Assembly (NCBI GenBank): GCA_963680875.1
Contig: OY804575.1
Span: 27,695,034-27,759,033, forward strand
Source: Bathymodiolus brooksi
Taxonomy: Eukaryota; Mollusca; Bivalvia; Mytilida; Modiolidae
Reading direction: 5' to 3'
Length of the DNA stretch: 64,000 bases
The notes under the pieces were generated by a model, which worked only from the letters and a program-made list of their open reading frames with translations, was not told where the DNA came from and did no database searches. The position numbers and the translations under genes were made by a program. The stretch's first letter is position 1. Each line of letters starts with the position of its first letter. Below are positions 55,901 through 64,000 of the stretch, piece by piece.

Positions 55901-58900
55901 TGAAACTGTGAGCAGTAAGTGTAAGAGTTCGAGTTCCTTGTTTACCATTTATTCATACATTTTCCACAATGATATATAATATACACTGCGATAGTACATT
56001 GGTGCTCTTTGTTCCTTCGGATTTAAATCTCTAGTGTGTAGGAAGAAATCCTAAGGCACATCTTAATATCAGACAGGAAATCAGAACAGCTATAAAGGCT
56101 TTTGCAATTGAATTGGAAAATGACAATGAAATTGAGTCTGAATATGATGTTGAAGATGACTCTGAGTCAGAGAGTGACAATTATGAATATGAATATGAAA
56201 TGGAATATAATTAAAATTGCCAAAAGTTTTTTTTAATTAGATTACCATAATTAGTCAAGTTTGCTGAAGCTATAAGTATTAGGATTTAAAGAGCACTTCT
56301 AATGTCAGATAAAGTACACTTTTTTCAAAATACATGTAACATTTTTGAAAAAATTGTAGTTTTTATTATATATACCTGACATTGGAAGTGTATAATATTG
56401 GTGTTTTAAGTTTATTTCCCACTTTTTAATAGATAATACTTGTCTTGTTTCAACCTACTTGAAATTTCAAGCTATTTAGTTTTCTTGCCAAATGAGTTGA
56501 CAAAAATGATGCTGAAAATGAACATCCAAGAAAACTTAAAAAATTCTTACAGAAACTGAAAATGAACAAGAAAACAAAAATAAATACATGTAAAACTGAA
56601 AATTAACAAGAAAACCTGAAAAAATGCATGCAATAAAAACACTTTCTGCTGCTCAGGAGAGTACTTCTTTTGCCCTCTAAAATCCTTAAATTCGTTTTTG
56701 CTTTGCCCCCTACAACCCCCCCCTAGACATTTTGATTTTCACCTCCTACTTGAAAATGAGTGGCATGCCCTGCAGGACCATTTATGGAGTTCGACTGTTC
56801 GAGGTATCAGTGTTCGAGCGAAAGGGGTTTATTTTTACTTAGAAATATAAGGAAAATTGACGGGACTTTCAAATCAGTTCGAGCCATCCATAGTGTTCGA
56901 CCCATCCAAGTTTGAGGGACTGAAGTTTGACTATCATCAACAGGAATTTTTTTCAGCTAAGATATCTGTTACTACATGTATTATCATTATTTCATCTTTT
57001 TTGCTCTGAAGGTTCCACTTTACCTTGAAGAACTCCCACAAAGGAAACTGTAAGAATGAGAATGGAACTTCTCTTGCAACTGTACTGATGTAACCTCTAT
57101 AAAATCCTCTTATACCCTGAAATTACATAACATAAATCTTATCTTTATACAATAAAAAAAAACATCAACAGATGCTTACATAATAGTAAACTGTCTCTTT
57201 TTCACCAATGTTGACAATATTGGCACAATAATTTTCAAACCCAAGACCACCTTTAAAAAAATACTATTTTCTGTAATCCAGCTTACAATTTTTGATATCG
57301 GCAGATAAGCATGAAATTTATTTTTTATCTTTCAAATATCTAAAACATGTATGAACACAGATCTATGTCTTGTTTGCCCCCTATAAATTGTTTGTGTTAA
57401 ACCATGTACCATGTAACTGAAATTAGGTTAATGTGACATATGGATAAATATGTACCCTCTGACCTCACTGTGTGGACCTTTATCTCACTGCCACTGTCAC
57501 TTCAGTGGCTACCTAACTACAACAATAGACCACAGGTATATAGATATGTCTCTTCTCTCATACAAATTATCCCCATTCCAAAGTCAACCAATCTGTGCTC
57601 TTATTCCTTAATGCTGCATGTTAAGCAGATACCAAATATACACTACTGGTTTGGTTTATGGTGTTTAACGCCACTTTCAACAATATTTCTGTTATATCGT
57701 GGCGGTTAGTTTTATTGGTGAAGTAAACCAAAGTATCTGGAGAAAACAAGAGACTTGTCGTAAGTCACTGACAAACTTGATCACATAATGTTGTATAGAG
57801 TACACCTCGCCATGAACAGGGCTCGAACTTACAACTTTAATGGTGATAGGCACTGATTGCACAGGTAGTTGTAACTCCAACTACCATACAATCACGACGG
57901 CCCCAAATATACATGATTGCACAGGTAGTTGTAAATCCAACTACCATACAATCACGACCACGATGGTCCCAAATATATACTACTAACCCTAGTCAATAAT
58001 ATATACCTCTGACTGTAATGTACTCTTGAAAATTTTCTGAGATGACAATTCAGGAAATGCCTGAGCTCTCTGTTTCACCACTTCTACTGGCACCCTAATC
58101 AAACATGCCGCCTGAAAAAAAGCATAAAAATTCAATGTATCCATATCATGATCATAATGTCCCTTGTAATTTGTTGCAGAAGTTATTATTCAAACTCGGT
58201 TTTTCCATTTTTTTTTTAATTTCGAAAGATATTACTTACTGCACCAAATTTTCTCTCTGTCTTTGTAAGACCCATCAGGATTATGGGTGTTAAACACCAC
58301 TTTAAGCCAATAGTTCAAATGACAGTTTTATTTGTGGAGGAAACTGGTGTATCTTTCAGGGGAAAAAATTGCATTCATACTAAAGGGTTGACCCAACAGA
58401 ATACCACAATCAGCAAATGACAAATGGATTTCAAACTCGGTTTGCTAACAAATTTTAATTGCAAAATATTATGATGTTATTATCGTTGATATTACCCAAA
58501 AATCAATAGTTCTGATTGGACGATTTTAGGTGGTATATGAAATTATTATGACCATAAAACAAACACCCGTCGTTAAGACTTATCTCCAATTCTAACTTGA
58601 CGTCCTTCTTTCGCTCTGTAAACAAACTGGCGATTTATCGATTGGGTATAATCTCATTAACACATGCGCCAGTTCATGTGACTGACTTTCCCGTCGTAAA
58701 TGTACATGTTGATGAATTATCGTCTGCTCGAATTTGGCAGCATAAATTGTGTGCTACATTGTCCGCAAGCGTAAATATAAATTACCATCTTCCAATCAAA
58801 GTATACTACCGTATTTGTACTCTTAGACATATCAGAATCAAAATAATTCATGGAAGCCAGAATGTGTTTTGAGTTTTAACATGGGTTGGCGGTTATTAGT

Positions 58901-60224
58901 AAATTTTATCCCTCGCCAGATACATGTAAGTAGAAAACTTTTATACTTATGACATACTACTTCTCCAAATGATGCTCCAGTCATGTGTATAAATGGTGAT
59001 GATTTGTCTTTACACACTTTAGATGCCACATTCTTAACTGTTTCATATGTACAGAAAAATAAGGCAGCTAAAACAGAAAAAAATATTCAAATCACCAATG
59101 TCTTTCATTTACAAAATGAACTGTTTTTAACACAAATTTAATGAAAATAAAACCTTCAGAAAATCTGTTTTAACGAAAGCAAATGAATTGATTAAGAATT
59201 CTGAAGACAAGACATAATACACAACCAAGAATTTATTGAAAGATATTAAAAATTAAATTGTACAACAGAATAAGTTTTAATAAAAGTCCTATCAAAAGAA
59301 TTGTGGTGGACATCTTGAATTACAGGTCAAAAAAACATTCATTTTCTAGAGAGTCATGTGATGAACTATCTTGTCAGGTAACAATTCTGAGGAAAATTCA
59401 TCCCATGAAGTGACATACTTGTTTGGTGTACTTTCCAATGAACATTTCGGTCAAGTTTAAAGTCTAGTAGTTTCAAAGAAGAAAACTGAAAACATGAACG
59501 ACATTCTATAGTTAATGACAATAGCTTATGTGGCCTTTCTGACCAGTAAGGCTAGCATGATGTATGCTGATTGACTTCTACTTCTACCAAGTACTGACAC
59601 CCCTTCAACAAATTCAAGATTATGATAGCTTTACTAAAAGTACAGGCGCTGTCGTGATCATATGGTAGTTGGATTAACTACCTATGCAATCAGTACCTTT
59701 CACCACTAAGGTTGTGAGCTCGAATCCCGTTCACTTGCGGCAGGTCTGTGATTTTCTCCGGGTATTCCTGTTTCCTCCACCAATAAAACGGACCGCCACG
59801 ATATAACTGAATTATTGTTGAAAGTGGGGTTCAAACCATAAATCTAACCTAAAAGTACATAATATAGTAAACACACATGATTGTTCTGTATATGTGTGTT
59901 GATATTAATACTAATATAGTAAACACACATGATTGTTCTGTATATGTGTGTTGATATTAATACTAATATAGTAAACACACATGATTGTTCTGTATATGTG
60001 TGTTGATATTAATACTAATATAGTAAACACACATGATTGTTCTGTATATGTGTGTTGATATTAATACCTGTAGGTGCTGACCCAATAGTAACTGACAGTA
60101 AACCAGAATATATGCCACGGAATCCACCAGACTTTAAGAATCCATGTTCACTCTGTAACCGTGTTTTGATGGTATCCAATGGAAACAATGAAATATCAAC
60201 TGATACCCCAGCTGCTGCTCCTGC
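49829..60224 (-). CDS. SLC25A26: mitochondrial S-adenosylmethionine carrier (SLC25A26-like), 5' end missing
   Basis: Eight exons on the minus strand: 60224-60068, 59067-58958, 58111-58007, 57116-57024, 53381-53312, 52128-52064, 50757-50684 and 49952-49829; 798 nt, 265 residues plus TGA. All joins keep frame with GT-AG borders. Only about ten N-terminal residues are missing compared with the human protein of 274 residues; their exon was not found up to 64000. The three carrier signatures are present: [23 protein letters not shown] and [12 protein letters not shown]. Family knowledge: inner-membrane carrier that brings S-adenosylmethionine into mitochondria in exchange for S-adenosylhomocysteine. 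Alignment with the human protein runs end to end (for example GVSVD, GEV-ACLIRVP, RGYxSTVxREVPFS, LGVYD). Introns are full of SINEs and other repeats. Confidence 0.93.
50535..50668. repeat. 19-bp tandem repeat, about 7 copies
   Basis: Unit atcacatgatatcctacat, period 19 bp, ending 15 bp before the donor of exon 7 of the carrier gene. Confidence 0.85.
50684..50757 (-). CDS. SLC25A26: SLC25A26-like visible exon 7
   Basis: 74 nt, phase 0 to 2. [20 protein letters not shown] then RGIK: matrix helix of repeat 3. No ATG-initiated ORF marks it; found by splice borders and alignment. Confidence 0.9.
51345..51590. repeat. 59-bp tandem repeat, 4 copies
   Basis: The segment agtctattcagaaaacacac recurs at a 59-bp period (unit starts 51361, 51420, 51479, 51538). 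In the intron between exons 6 and 7 of the carrier gene. The plus ORFs at 51284-51622 are artefacts. Confidence 0.92.
51764..52022 (-). repeat. tRNA-headed SINE, near full length
   Basis: Tail first (ggtgttaatgccactttcaa), central aaccagagtacccagagaaaa, head ggattcgaactcac and cgatcacgaccatgacggcc. The 101-aa plus ORF across it is not coding. It ends 42 bp from the donor of exon 6. Confidence 0.88.
52064..52128 (-). CDS. SLC25A26: SLC25A26-like visible exon 6
   Basis: 65 nt, phase 1 to 0. [20 protein letters not shown], the third signature. The 60-aa ORF at 52004-52186 extends it into introns on both sides. Confidence 0.92.
52236..52503 (-). repeat. tRNA-headed SINE, near full length
   Basis: Same order of blocks: tggtgttcaacgccactttt, cttgagtaccctaagaaaac, ggattcgaactcac, ccatatgatcatgacc. 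Confidence 0.88.
52705..52925 (-). repeat. retroelement 3' end remnant, copy 4
   Basis: acagtgacagtcattaattc, accaatatcaacaaaacaaa, ggtcctggatgggacaggca and ttgataattggatctccaat match the reverse-orientation end of copy 3. Confidence 0.65.
53018..53110 (-). repeat. SINE tail fragment
   Basis: Only the tail and central part remain (tgcaacaatatttcacttat, cagtattattggtgggggga, ggagtactaggacaaacc). Confidence 0.65.
53312..53381 (-). CDS. SLC25A26: SLC25A26-like visible exon 5
   Basis: 70 nt, phase 0 to 1. [20 protein letters not shown] then AIS: linker to the third repeat and start of helix 5. Preceded by a 3.6-kb intron with nested transposons. Confidence 0.9.
53864..54105 (-). repeat. tRNA-headed SINE with internal deletion
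   Basis: tggtgtttaacaccactttc, then the central gagtaccc segment is missing; the head gggattcgaactcacaacgt is intact. Confidence 0.85.
55459..56772. mobile_element. nested TIR element (hAT-like?)
   Basis: Termini CAGGGCATTCCAC (55459-55471) and GTGGCATGCCCTG (56760-56772) are 13-bp inverted repeats with one mismatch. The direct repeat caggac stands immediately outside both ends (55453-55458, 56773-56778); counting two terminal bases it extends to caggacca, 8 bp. CAGGG ends and an 8-bp duplication would fit hAT, but the class is not certain. It contains a residual acidic ORF (56044-56214). Confidence 0.65.
56044..56214 (+). pseudogene. residual coding fragment with acidic tail in the nested element
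   Basis: Open from 56035 after acceptor-like ctctag/gtgtag: [20 protein letters not shown] then AIELEND, ending in a run of Asp, Glu, Ser and Tyr ([21 protein letters not shown] in part) and TAA. The amino-acid pattern is not that of random AT-rich DNA. Probably the C-terminus of the element's own protein; family not recognised. Confidence 0.4.
57024..57116 (-). CDS. SLC25A26: SLC25A26-like visible exon 4
   Basis: 93 nt, 31 codons, phase 0-0. [20 protein letters not shown] then [11 protein letters not shown], the conserved loop and helix 4. Confidence 0.92.
57652..57902 (-). repeat. tRNA-headed SINE, near full length
   Basis: tggtgtttaacgccactttc, aagtaaaccaaagtatctgg, head ggctcgaacttacaacttt. 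The 89-aa plus ORF at 57440-57709 ends in it. Confidence 0.88.
57915..57968 (-). repeat. extra SINE head, tandem to the previous copy
   Basis: gattgcacaggtagttgtaa and accatacaatcacgaccacg repeat the 5' head of the neighbouring SINE after a 12-bp spacer. Confidence 0.7.
58007..58111 (-). CDS. SLC25A26: SLC25A26-like visible exon 3
   Basis: 105 nt, 35 codons, phase 0-0. [19 protein letters not shown] ... FKSTLQSE. The second signature has Val-Glu (PVEVVK) where human has PSEVVK. Donor GTATAT. Confidence 0.92.
58284..58450 (-). repeat. degenerate SINE
   Basis: gggtgttaaacaccacttta and gacagttttatttgtggagg are recognisable; the head is eroded. Confidence 0.5.
58958..59067 (-). CDS. SLC25A26: SLC25A26-like visible exon 2
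   Basis: 110 nt, phase 1 to 0. [16 protein letters not shown] ... [12 protein letters not shown]: end of helix 2 and start of the second carrier repeat. Confidence 0.92.
59649..59850 (+). repeat. tRNA-headed SINE, forward orientation
   Basis: tcgtgatcatatggtagttg (A-box side), gagctcgaatcccgttca, then ggcaggtctgtgattttctc, caccaataaaacggaccgcc and gatataactgaattattgtt. The gaggtgtactcg segment is deleted. It is the only forward copy in the carrier gene region. Confidence 0.85.
59862..60069. repeat. 52-bp tandem repeat, 4 copies, abutting a splice donor
   Basis: The unit tatagtaaacacacatgatt ... gttgatattaatac recurs at 59862, 59914, 59966 and 60018. The last unit runs into the donor GTATTAATATC (minus strand) of carrier exon 60068-60224. 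The other junctions carry TTA followed by the same GTATTAATATC. Confidence 0.93.
60068..60224 (-). CDS. SLC25A26: SLC25A26-like visible exon 1
   Basis: 157 nt, phase 0 to 1. [20 protein letters not shown] ... [19 protein letters not shown]: transmembrane helix 1, the first carrier signature and helix 2. Acceptor TTTGTAG; donor GTATTA lies at the edge of the 52-bp minisatellite. The plus ORF at 60037-60267 is its shadow. Confidence 0.92.
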
Positions 60225-60366
60225 CTACAAACGTAAATATTCGTTTTATAAATCAATCAAATACTAAAAAACGCAATCTGCAATAATTGTACACATTCTG
60301 GTAAAGATTTGCCACATGACATTCTGATGATAATAAGCCGCCGCTACCTACAAATTAATACATGAA

Positions 60367-60638
60367 TGTGGTTTGGTTTGGTTGATGGTGTTTAACACCA
60401 CTTCCAACAATATTTCAGTTATATCGTGGCAGTCAATTTCATTGGTGGAGGAAACCAGAGTACCCAGAGAAAACCACTGACCTGTCGCAAGCCACTGACA
60501 AATTTTATCACATAATGTTGTATCGAGTACACTTCGCCTGAGCAGGGTTCACCTCACAACGCTAGAGGTGATAGGCACTGATTGCATAGGTAATTGTAAA
60601 TCCAGCTACCATACGATTACAATCACAATTGCCCCTGT
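60367..60638 (-). repeat. tRNA-headed SINE, near full length
   Basis: tggtgtttaacaccacttcc, aaccagagtacccagagaaa, then cagggttcacctcacaacgc, where the B box is mutated, and tccagctaccatacgatta. Confidence 0.85.
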
Positions 60639-60639
60639 A

Positions 60640-62029
60640 CTAAAGTACAATAAATCAAATACTAAGAAACATTATCTGAAATAATAGTTTATTCTGGTAA
60701 AAATTTGCCACATGAGACACCCCTCAAAATGAAAATTTGAATTTACTGGTCCAAATCAAATTCTTTAATTTATATTTATATAGTTCTTAAAAAAAAAGGA
60801 AAAATTTACAGGTCCGAACAAAGTTTTACTGGTTTTGGGCAGGAGGACTGGTGCTCATCGTGAGGACTGATGACATTCTGATGATAATAAGGCTCTGTTA
60901 CCTTTACATTAATACATGAATGTGATTACTATTATCAAGAGATAACTTTAATAACATATATGTTTCTATTGTTTTCATGCCGTGTCCTTTTTATGTATTT
61001 GTTTCTTTTTGATATGTAATGAAATGCATTAACCACTTAAAGTATACCATTGTTGTCTCGATTTCTTTGTAGATAAAAACTTCTCAAATGTGTGTGTCCT
61101 ATTCTGTGGTCCTATTTTCTTTATAGATAACACTAACTTTAAGTTATTATTTTATACATACTATCAATGCTACTCTGAAGTCTGTATAATTTGTCATTGC
61201 CACAATATCACACCATTGTTTTCTCTAAATCTACAAATAAAATATATATGTAGGTTATCTTAAAGCAATGAATTCTATAAATAATTCACATTACATGTAA
61301 TTCCTACAGAACAAACATAAACTTTTATCAATATAAAGAAATAAAAAAATGTACCTGGTAAGTACATGAACTTTCACAAATATAAAGTTGAACCAGGCCA
61401 ACCATATCAAATTTTCCATATTAAAAAAAAATCAATGTGGAAATAAAGATAGGCAACATTATTTTCTTCAAAAAAAAAATATAATTTGATTAATCTTGTT
61501 AATGAGGATTGGTAATGAAAAAAACCCCCTTTTTTCTGGAAATTGATAAAATGTTTGATATTTGGGAGGAAACAGATTAGCTGAATCAGGAACCAGTAAA
61601 CGAACAAATTTGACAGATGGCCTGAATATTAAAATTCAGCTGACCATGCAGTAAAAATCCATTTTAAATAGCAGGTTTCATTATTAAATATATCTCTATA
61701 AGAATCTAAATAGATCAGTCAAGGTAATATTATTTAAAGCATCATTGCCCACTACATTTTAAAAATTCACTTTTTTTAATTTTCAACTGGATGCTCGTCT
61801 TTGCTTATGCAAATCAAATATTATAATATAAATTTGTTAATAGATTATATTTATGCTACCATGGTTACCGGTAAATAAAAAGAAATCAAAGAATAGTAGA
61901 AATTAATATCCTCTCCTAATATAATAATGCTTAACTATATGTATATATCTTGTGGTGGTGTGGTTATCTTAGGAGTTTCAACCCATACAAAACAAGACTT
62001 AACTGTAGAAGACCATTAAAAAATGTAAT
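60640..62029. other. no gene seen; expected site of carrier 5' exon not identified
   Basis: AT-rich. ATG-led frames on the minus strand were examined (for example at about 61420), but none resembles the carrier N-terminus joined to a phase-0 donor. Confidence 0.4.
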
Positions 62030-62240
62030 ATTAGTGAGTGAGTGAGTGATTGTTGTTTAATGCCAGCTCAGCAATTTTTCAGCTATATCATGGCGACAAC
62101 AAATTAATTTTCAATGCAATGATGATGAGGTCCACTTTGTACTAGACCAACACGCTTAGTTGGATTTTTATAGTGCTAACTCACTGAATCAACAGTTTGC
62201 GGATTGACATGTCGCTCCACTCGAGGCGAGCATTACACCA
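62030..62240 (-). repeat. second SINE-like family
   Basis: gtgagtgagtgagtgattgt, then ttgtttaatgccagctcagc and tttttcagctatatcatggc, ending around ctcgaggcgagcattacacc. A gtga-repeat end followed by a caatatttcagctatatca-type block is a common mollusc repeat layout, different from the RUDI-type copies. Confidence 0.55.
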
Positions 62241-62700
62241 CTGATTTTAACACCATTCCTGCCAAATTTGGTTTTCAAAAGGTTCAAACATTTCGTAGAG
62301 GATATATAAACATTTTTGCATAGGATATTAAATTTCTAATTGACATAAAAAAAAAATAATATCAAAACAATCCTATAATAATTTCAATATATGCTCTAAG
62401 AATGTACATGTAAATTGTTTTTACATGTTTCTACTTTAGAGCCCATATCAGAACAAAAGCCAATATTTCAATATTATCCTTCTGTACCATTTTGCTTTAA
62501 ACAGTTTTGTGATTTCTGAAAATGTTACAATGGTGACTTTTTTTTGGAAGATTTTAAAATACTTTTTGATCAAGTATTATTTAACCTTTGTCTACTGGTG
62601 GTAACGATCTTGGTTTCCTAATGAGACCTTCACAATGCACCATTCTCTGGAGTTCATCCAGGTCAGAACATCATACTTTTCAGAGATATAGCAGAATCAA

Positions 62701-62768
62701 CAGAATATTCCTCTGGTGTCTAGTATTTAAGTAACAGAATATTCCTCTGGTATCTAGTATTTAAGTAA
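62701..62768. repeat. 34-bp direct duplication
   Basis: cagaatattcctctggtgtc ... tagtatttaagtaa occurs twice in tandem (62701, 62735) with one difference. Confidence 0.8.
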
Positions 62769-63267
62769 CTGAATAACCTATGATGGAACAGCACAGAAAA
62801 ACTGAGAGAGAAGTATTATGTGAGAAGTTTGAATGTTGAATATGATGAGCTTGATTGGCATAGATACTCTACTCAGTCTTCATGCTTAACTTTTTGGAGC
62901 ACAGGCCAAGGGGGGTCTGCATTTTTTTTATAAATTTTTACAGGCCCACATGAAATTTTACAATCCCAAAGATCTTGGGTCATTTTGTTCGTGAGAAACC
63001 CCTTTTACTTTATCCAATCTACACAAAAATTCATAGCCCCTGAATGATTTGTGGTATTTGGTATACACTTGGGTATTTCTAAATTTTATAACTAAGCTAT
63101 CATACTATCATTTTTTTAATTGATACAAACACTGTGAAGCCTGTGAGGTCTCGGTTTTTATGGTTGTTTTTTTTTGCAGTTATGAACTTTTGAACGTAAA
63201 TTTTGTTAGCATTTTGTTTGTCTTTATCTCCAGTTGTTTGTAGGAGGGCACATGTCTTATTTACGTT

Positions 63268-63788
63268 ATTTGATTGATTGATTGGTGTTTAACGTCCAGC
63301 GACAAATTTTTCAGCTATATTCAGGACGAGAACATTTAAAAATTTAAACGCCACGGGACTCGAAACAAGGAAAGGTGATGGGTAGGGACGGATAATTTTG
63401 CCAGTGCAACAGGTCTCTTATGGACCACTCATCATGAGCATAATGCTCATAATGAACTGTTACACTGGGTTCTTTAACGTGCAGAGAGGGTGGCAATCTC
63501 TCAACACGGGACCTCGGTTTTATTTACGTCTCATCCGCAGGACGGGTTGGTTGTGAATTTATACATCCCGCACAACCAACGGACGCCCAATCAAGCCGAA
63601 GAAACTCTCGGTCCCATTTCTATACACCGGGGTTCCCGTGGGGTTGACCCCTTTTAGAGGACTAGTGCCTCTAGGGCGGAGAAACCTTGTGCCTATTCTA
63701 CCCCCGGCACACCCTCTATGAGGGGGGTTGTACAAATAAAAGAAACATTAAAAAGATAAAAACCATACATCTAGAACATGTTATATAA
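63268..63788 (-). mobile_element. LINE 3' tail, reverse orientation
   Basis: The minus strand ends in a caat/aatc-type tandem tail at 63268-63290, preceded by the ggacgttaaacacc and ttgtcgctgg blocks and about 450 bp of GC-richer non-coding sequence. It follows directly after the LINE ORF end at 63789. A fragment of the same tail is at 35705-35790. Confidence 0.6.
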
Positions 63789-64000
63789 CTATATTTTTGT
63801 ATATAAATCAATTTCTTTTAATAATTGCAAAATTGTTTCGCCTGCGACATTTGTAAATAAATTAGATAAACTGTTGGCATTGTAGAATGTCTGCCGAACA
63901 CCGGCAACATCCACACAATCAATCAAGACATGTTTTAATGAAAAATTAGAATTACACGGAATACATTCCGGTCGTTCATCATTATTTAACAAATAGCTAT
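63789..64000 (-). pseudogene. C-terminus of a LINE ORF2, running off the window
   Basis: The minus strand reads NNDERPECIPCNSNFSLKHV then LIDCVDVAGVRQTFYN and ends ILQLLKEIDLYTKI. The CxxC...KHxLIDC pattern with a final LLKEI is the usual C-terminus of mollusc LINE polymerases with a terminal Zn-knuckle-like motif. Intact in this window, but most of the ORF is outside. Completeness unknown. Confidence 0.65.

Larger units (their letters stand above)
54475..56931. mobile_element. pogo-like DNA element, interrupted
   Basis: Left end CAGTCGATCTTCGCTGGCTC (54475) and the reverse complement of the right end, GTCAAACTTCAGTCCCTCAA (from 56931), share about 16 of 23 positions; both continue with ctcgaac-type subterminal motifs, repeated several times (gttcgag). 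TA stands outside each end (54473-54474 and 56932-56933). Excluding the nested element, about 1.1 kb remains, with no transposase ORF. It lies in the 3.6-kb intron between carrier exons 4 and 5. Confidence 0.6.

Noticed and set aside
61407..61607. Minus-strand ORF considered as the first exon of the carrier
   Set aside because: The peptide does not resemble the carrier N-terminus and has no phase-0 donor leading to 60224.

Overview
This is a eukaryotic window, about two thirds A+T, with short exons, GT-AG introns and dense interspersed repeats. It is most likely from a bivalve mollusc, probably a mytilid mussel. The grounds are about a dozen copies of a tRNA-headed SINE of the mollusc RUDI/Meta type, many short mollusc-type retroelement remnants, and a cluster of secreted chitin-binding proteins. 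The species call is inference. No bacterial genes, rRNA genes or CRISPR arrays are present.

Left half (about 3.2-37.8 kb): four paralogous three-exon genes for secreted chitin-binding (peritrophin-A/CBM14-like) proteins. Gene A is on the minus strand (3286-7117, 228 aa), gene B on plus (9725-13669, 224 aa), gene C on minus (17805-21208, 286 aa) and gene D on minus (29292-37796, 974 aa). Exon 1 carries a signal peptide and domain 1, exon 2 domain 2, and exon 3 an unusual cysteine-rich domain 3. All introns are phase 1, and seven of the eight junctions lie inside a Cys codon (T|GT). Gene C exon 3 has no start codon of its own and is easily missed. Gene D carries an additional Cys-free, Asn/Gln/Thr/Ser-rich tail of about 700 residues. 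The proteins probably act together in an extracellular chitinous matrix (shell, periostracum, byssus or gut lining); which one cannot be told from the sequence. Gene C's first exon and promoter lie in a young 1.6-kb palindrome whose other arm holds a broken copy of exon 1.

Middle (about 37.8-49.5 kb): gene-poor and dominated by satellites: a 41-bp array, a 28-bp array (about 66 units) and a 39-bp array (about 120 units, 4.7 kb) that creates huge artefactual ORFs. A decayed terminal exon of an unidentified gene lies at 42.5-43.0 kb. The 28-bp and 39-bp units each have single-copy relatives inside dispersed repeats elsewhere in the window, so their likely origins can be seen.

Right part (about 49.8-60.2 kb): eight exons on the minus strand of a mitochondrial S-adenosylmethionine carrier (SLC25A26-like), complete except for the first few residues. 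Its introns hold SINEs, minisatellites and a pogo-like element with a second TIR element nested in it. The last 3.7 kb hold SINE and LINE remnants, including a LINE C-terminus that runs off the right edge.
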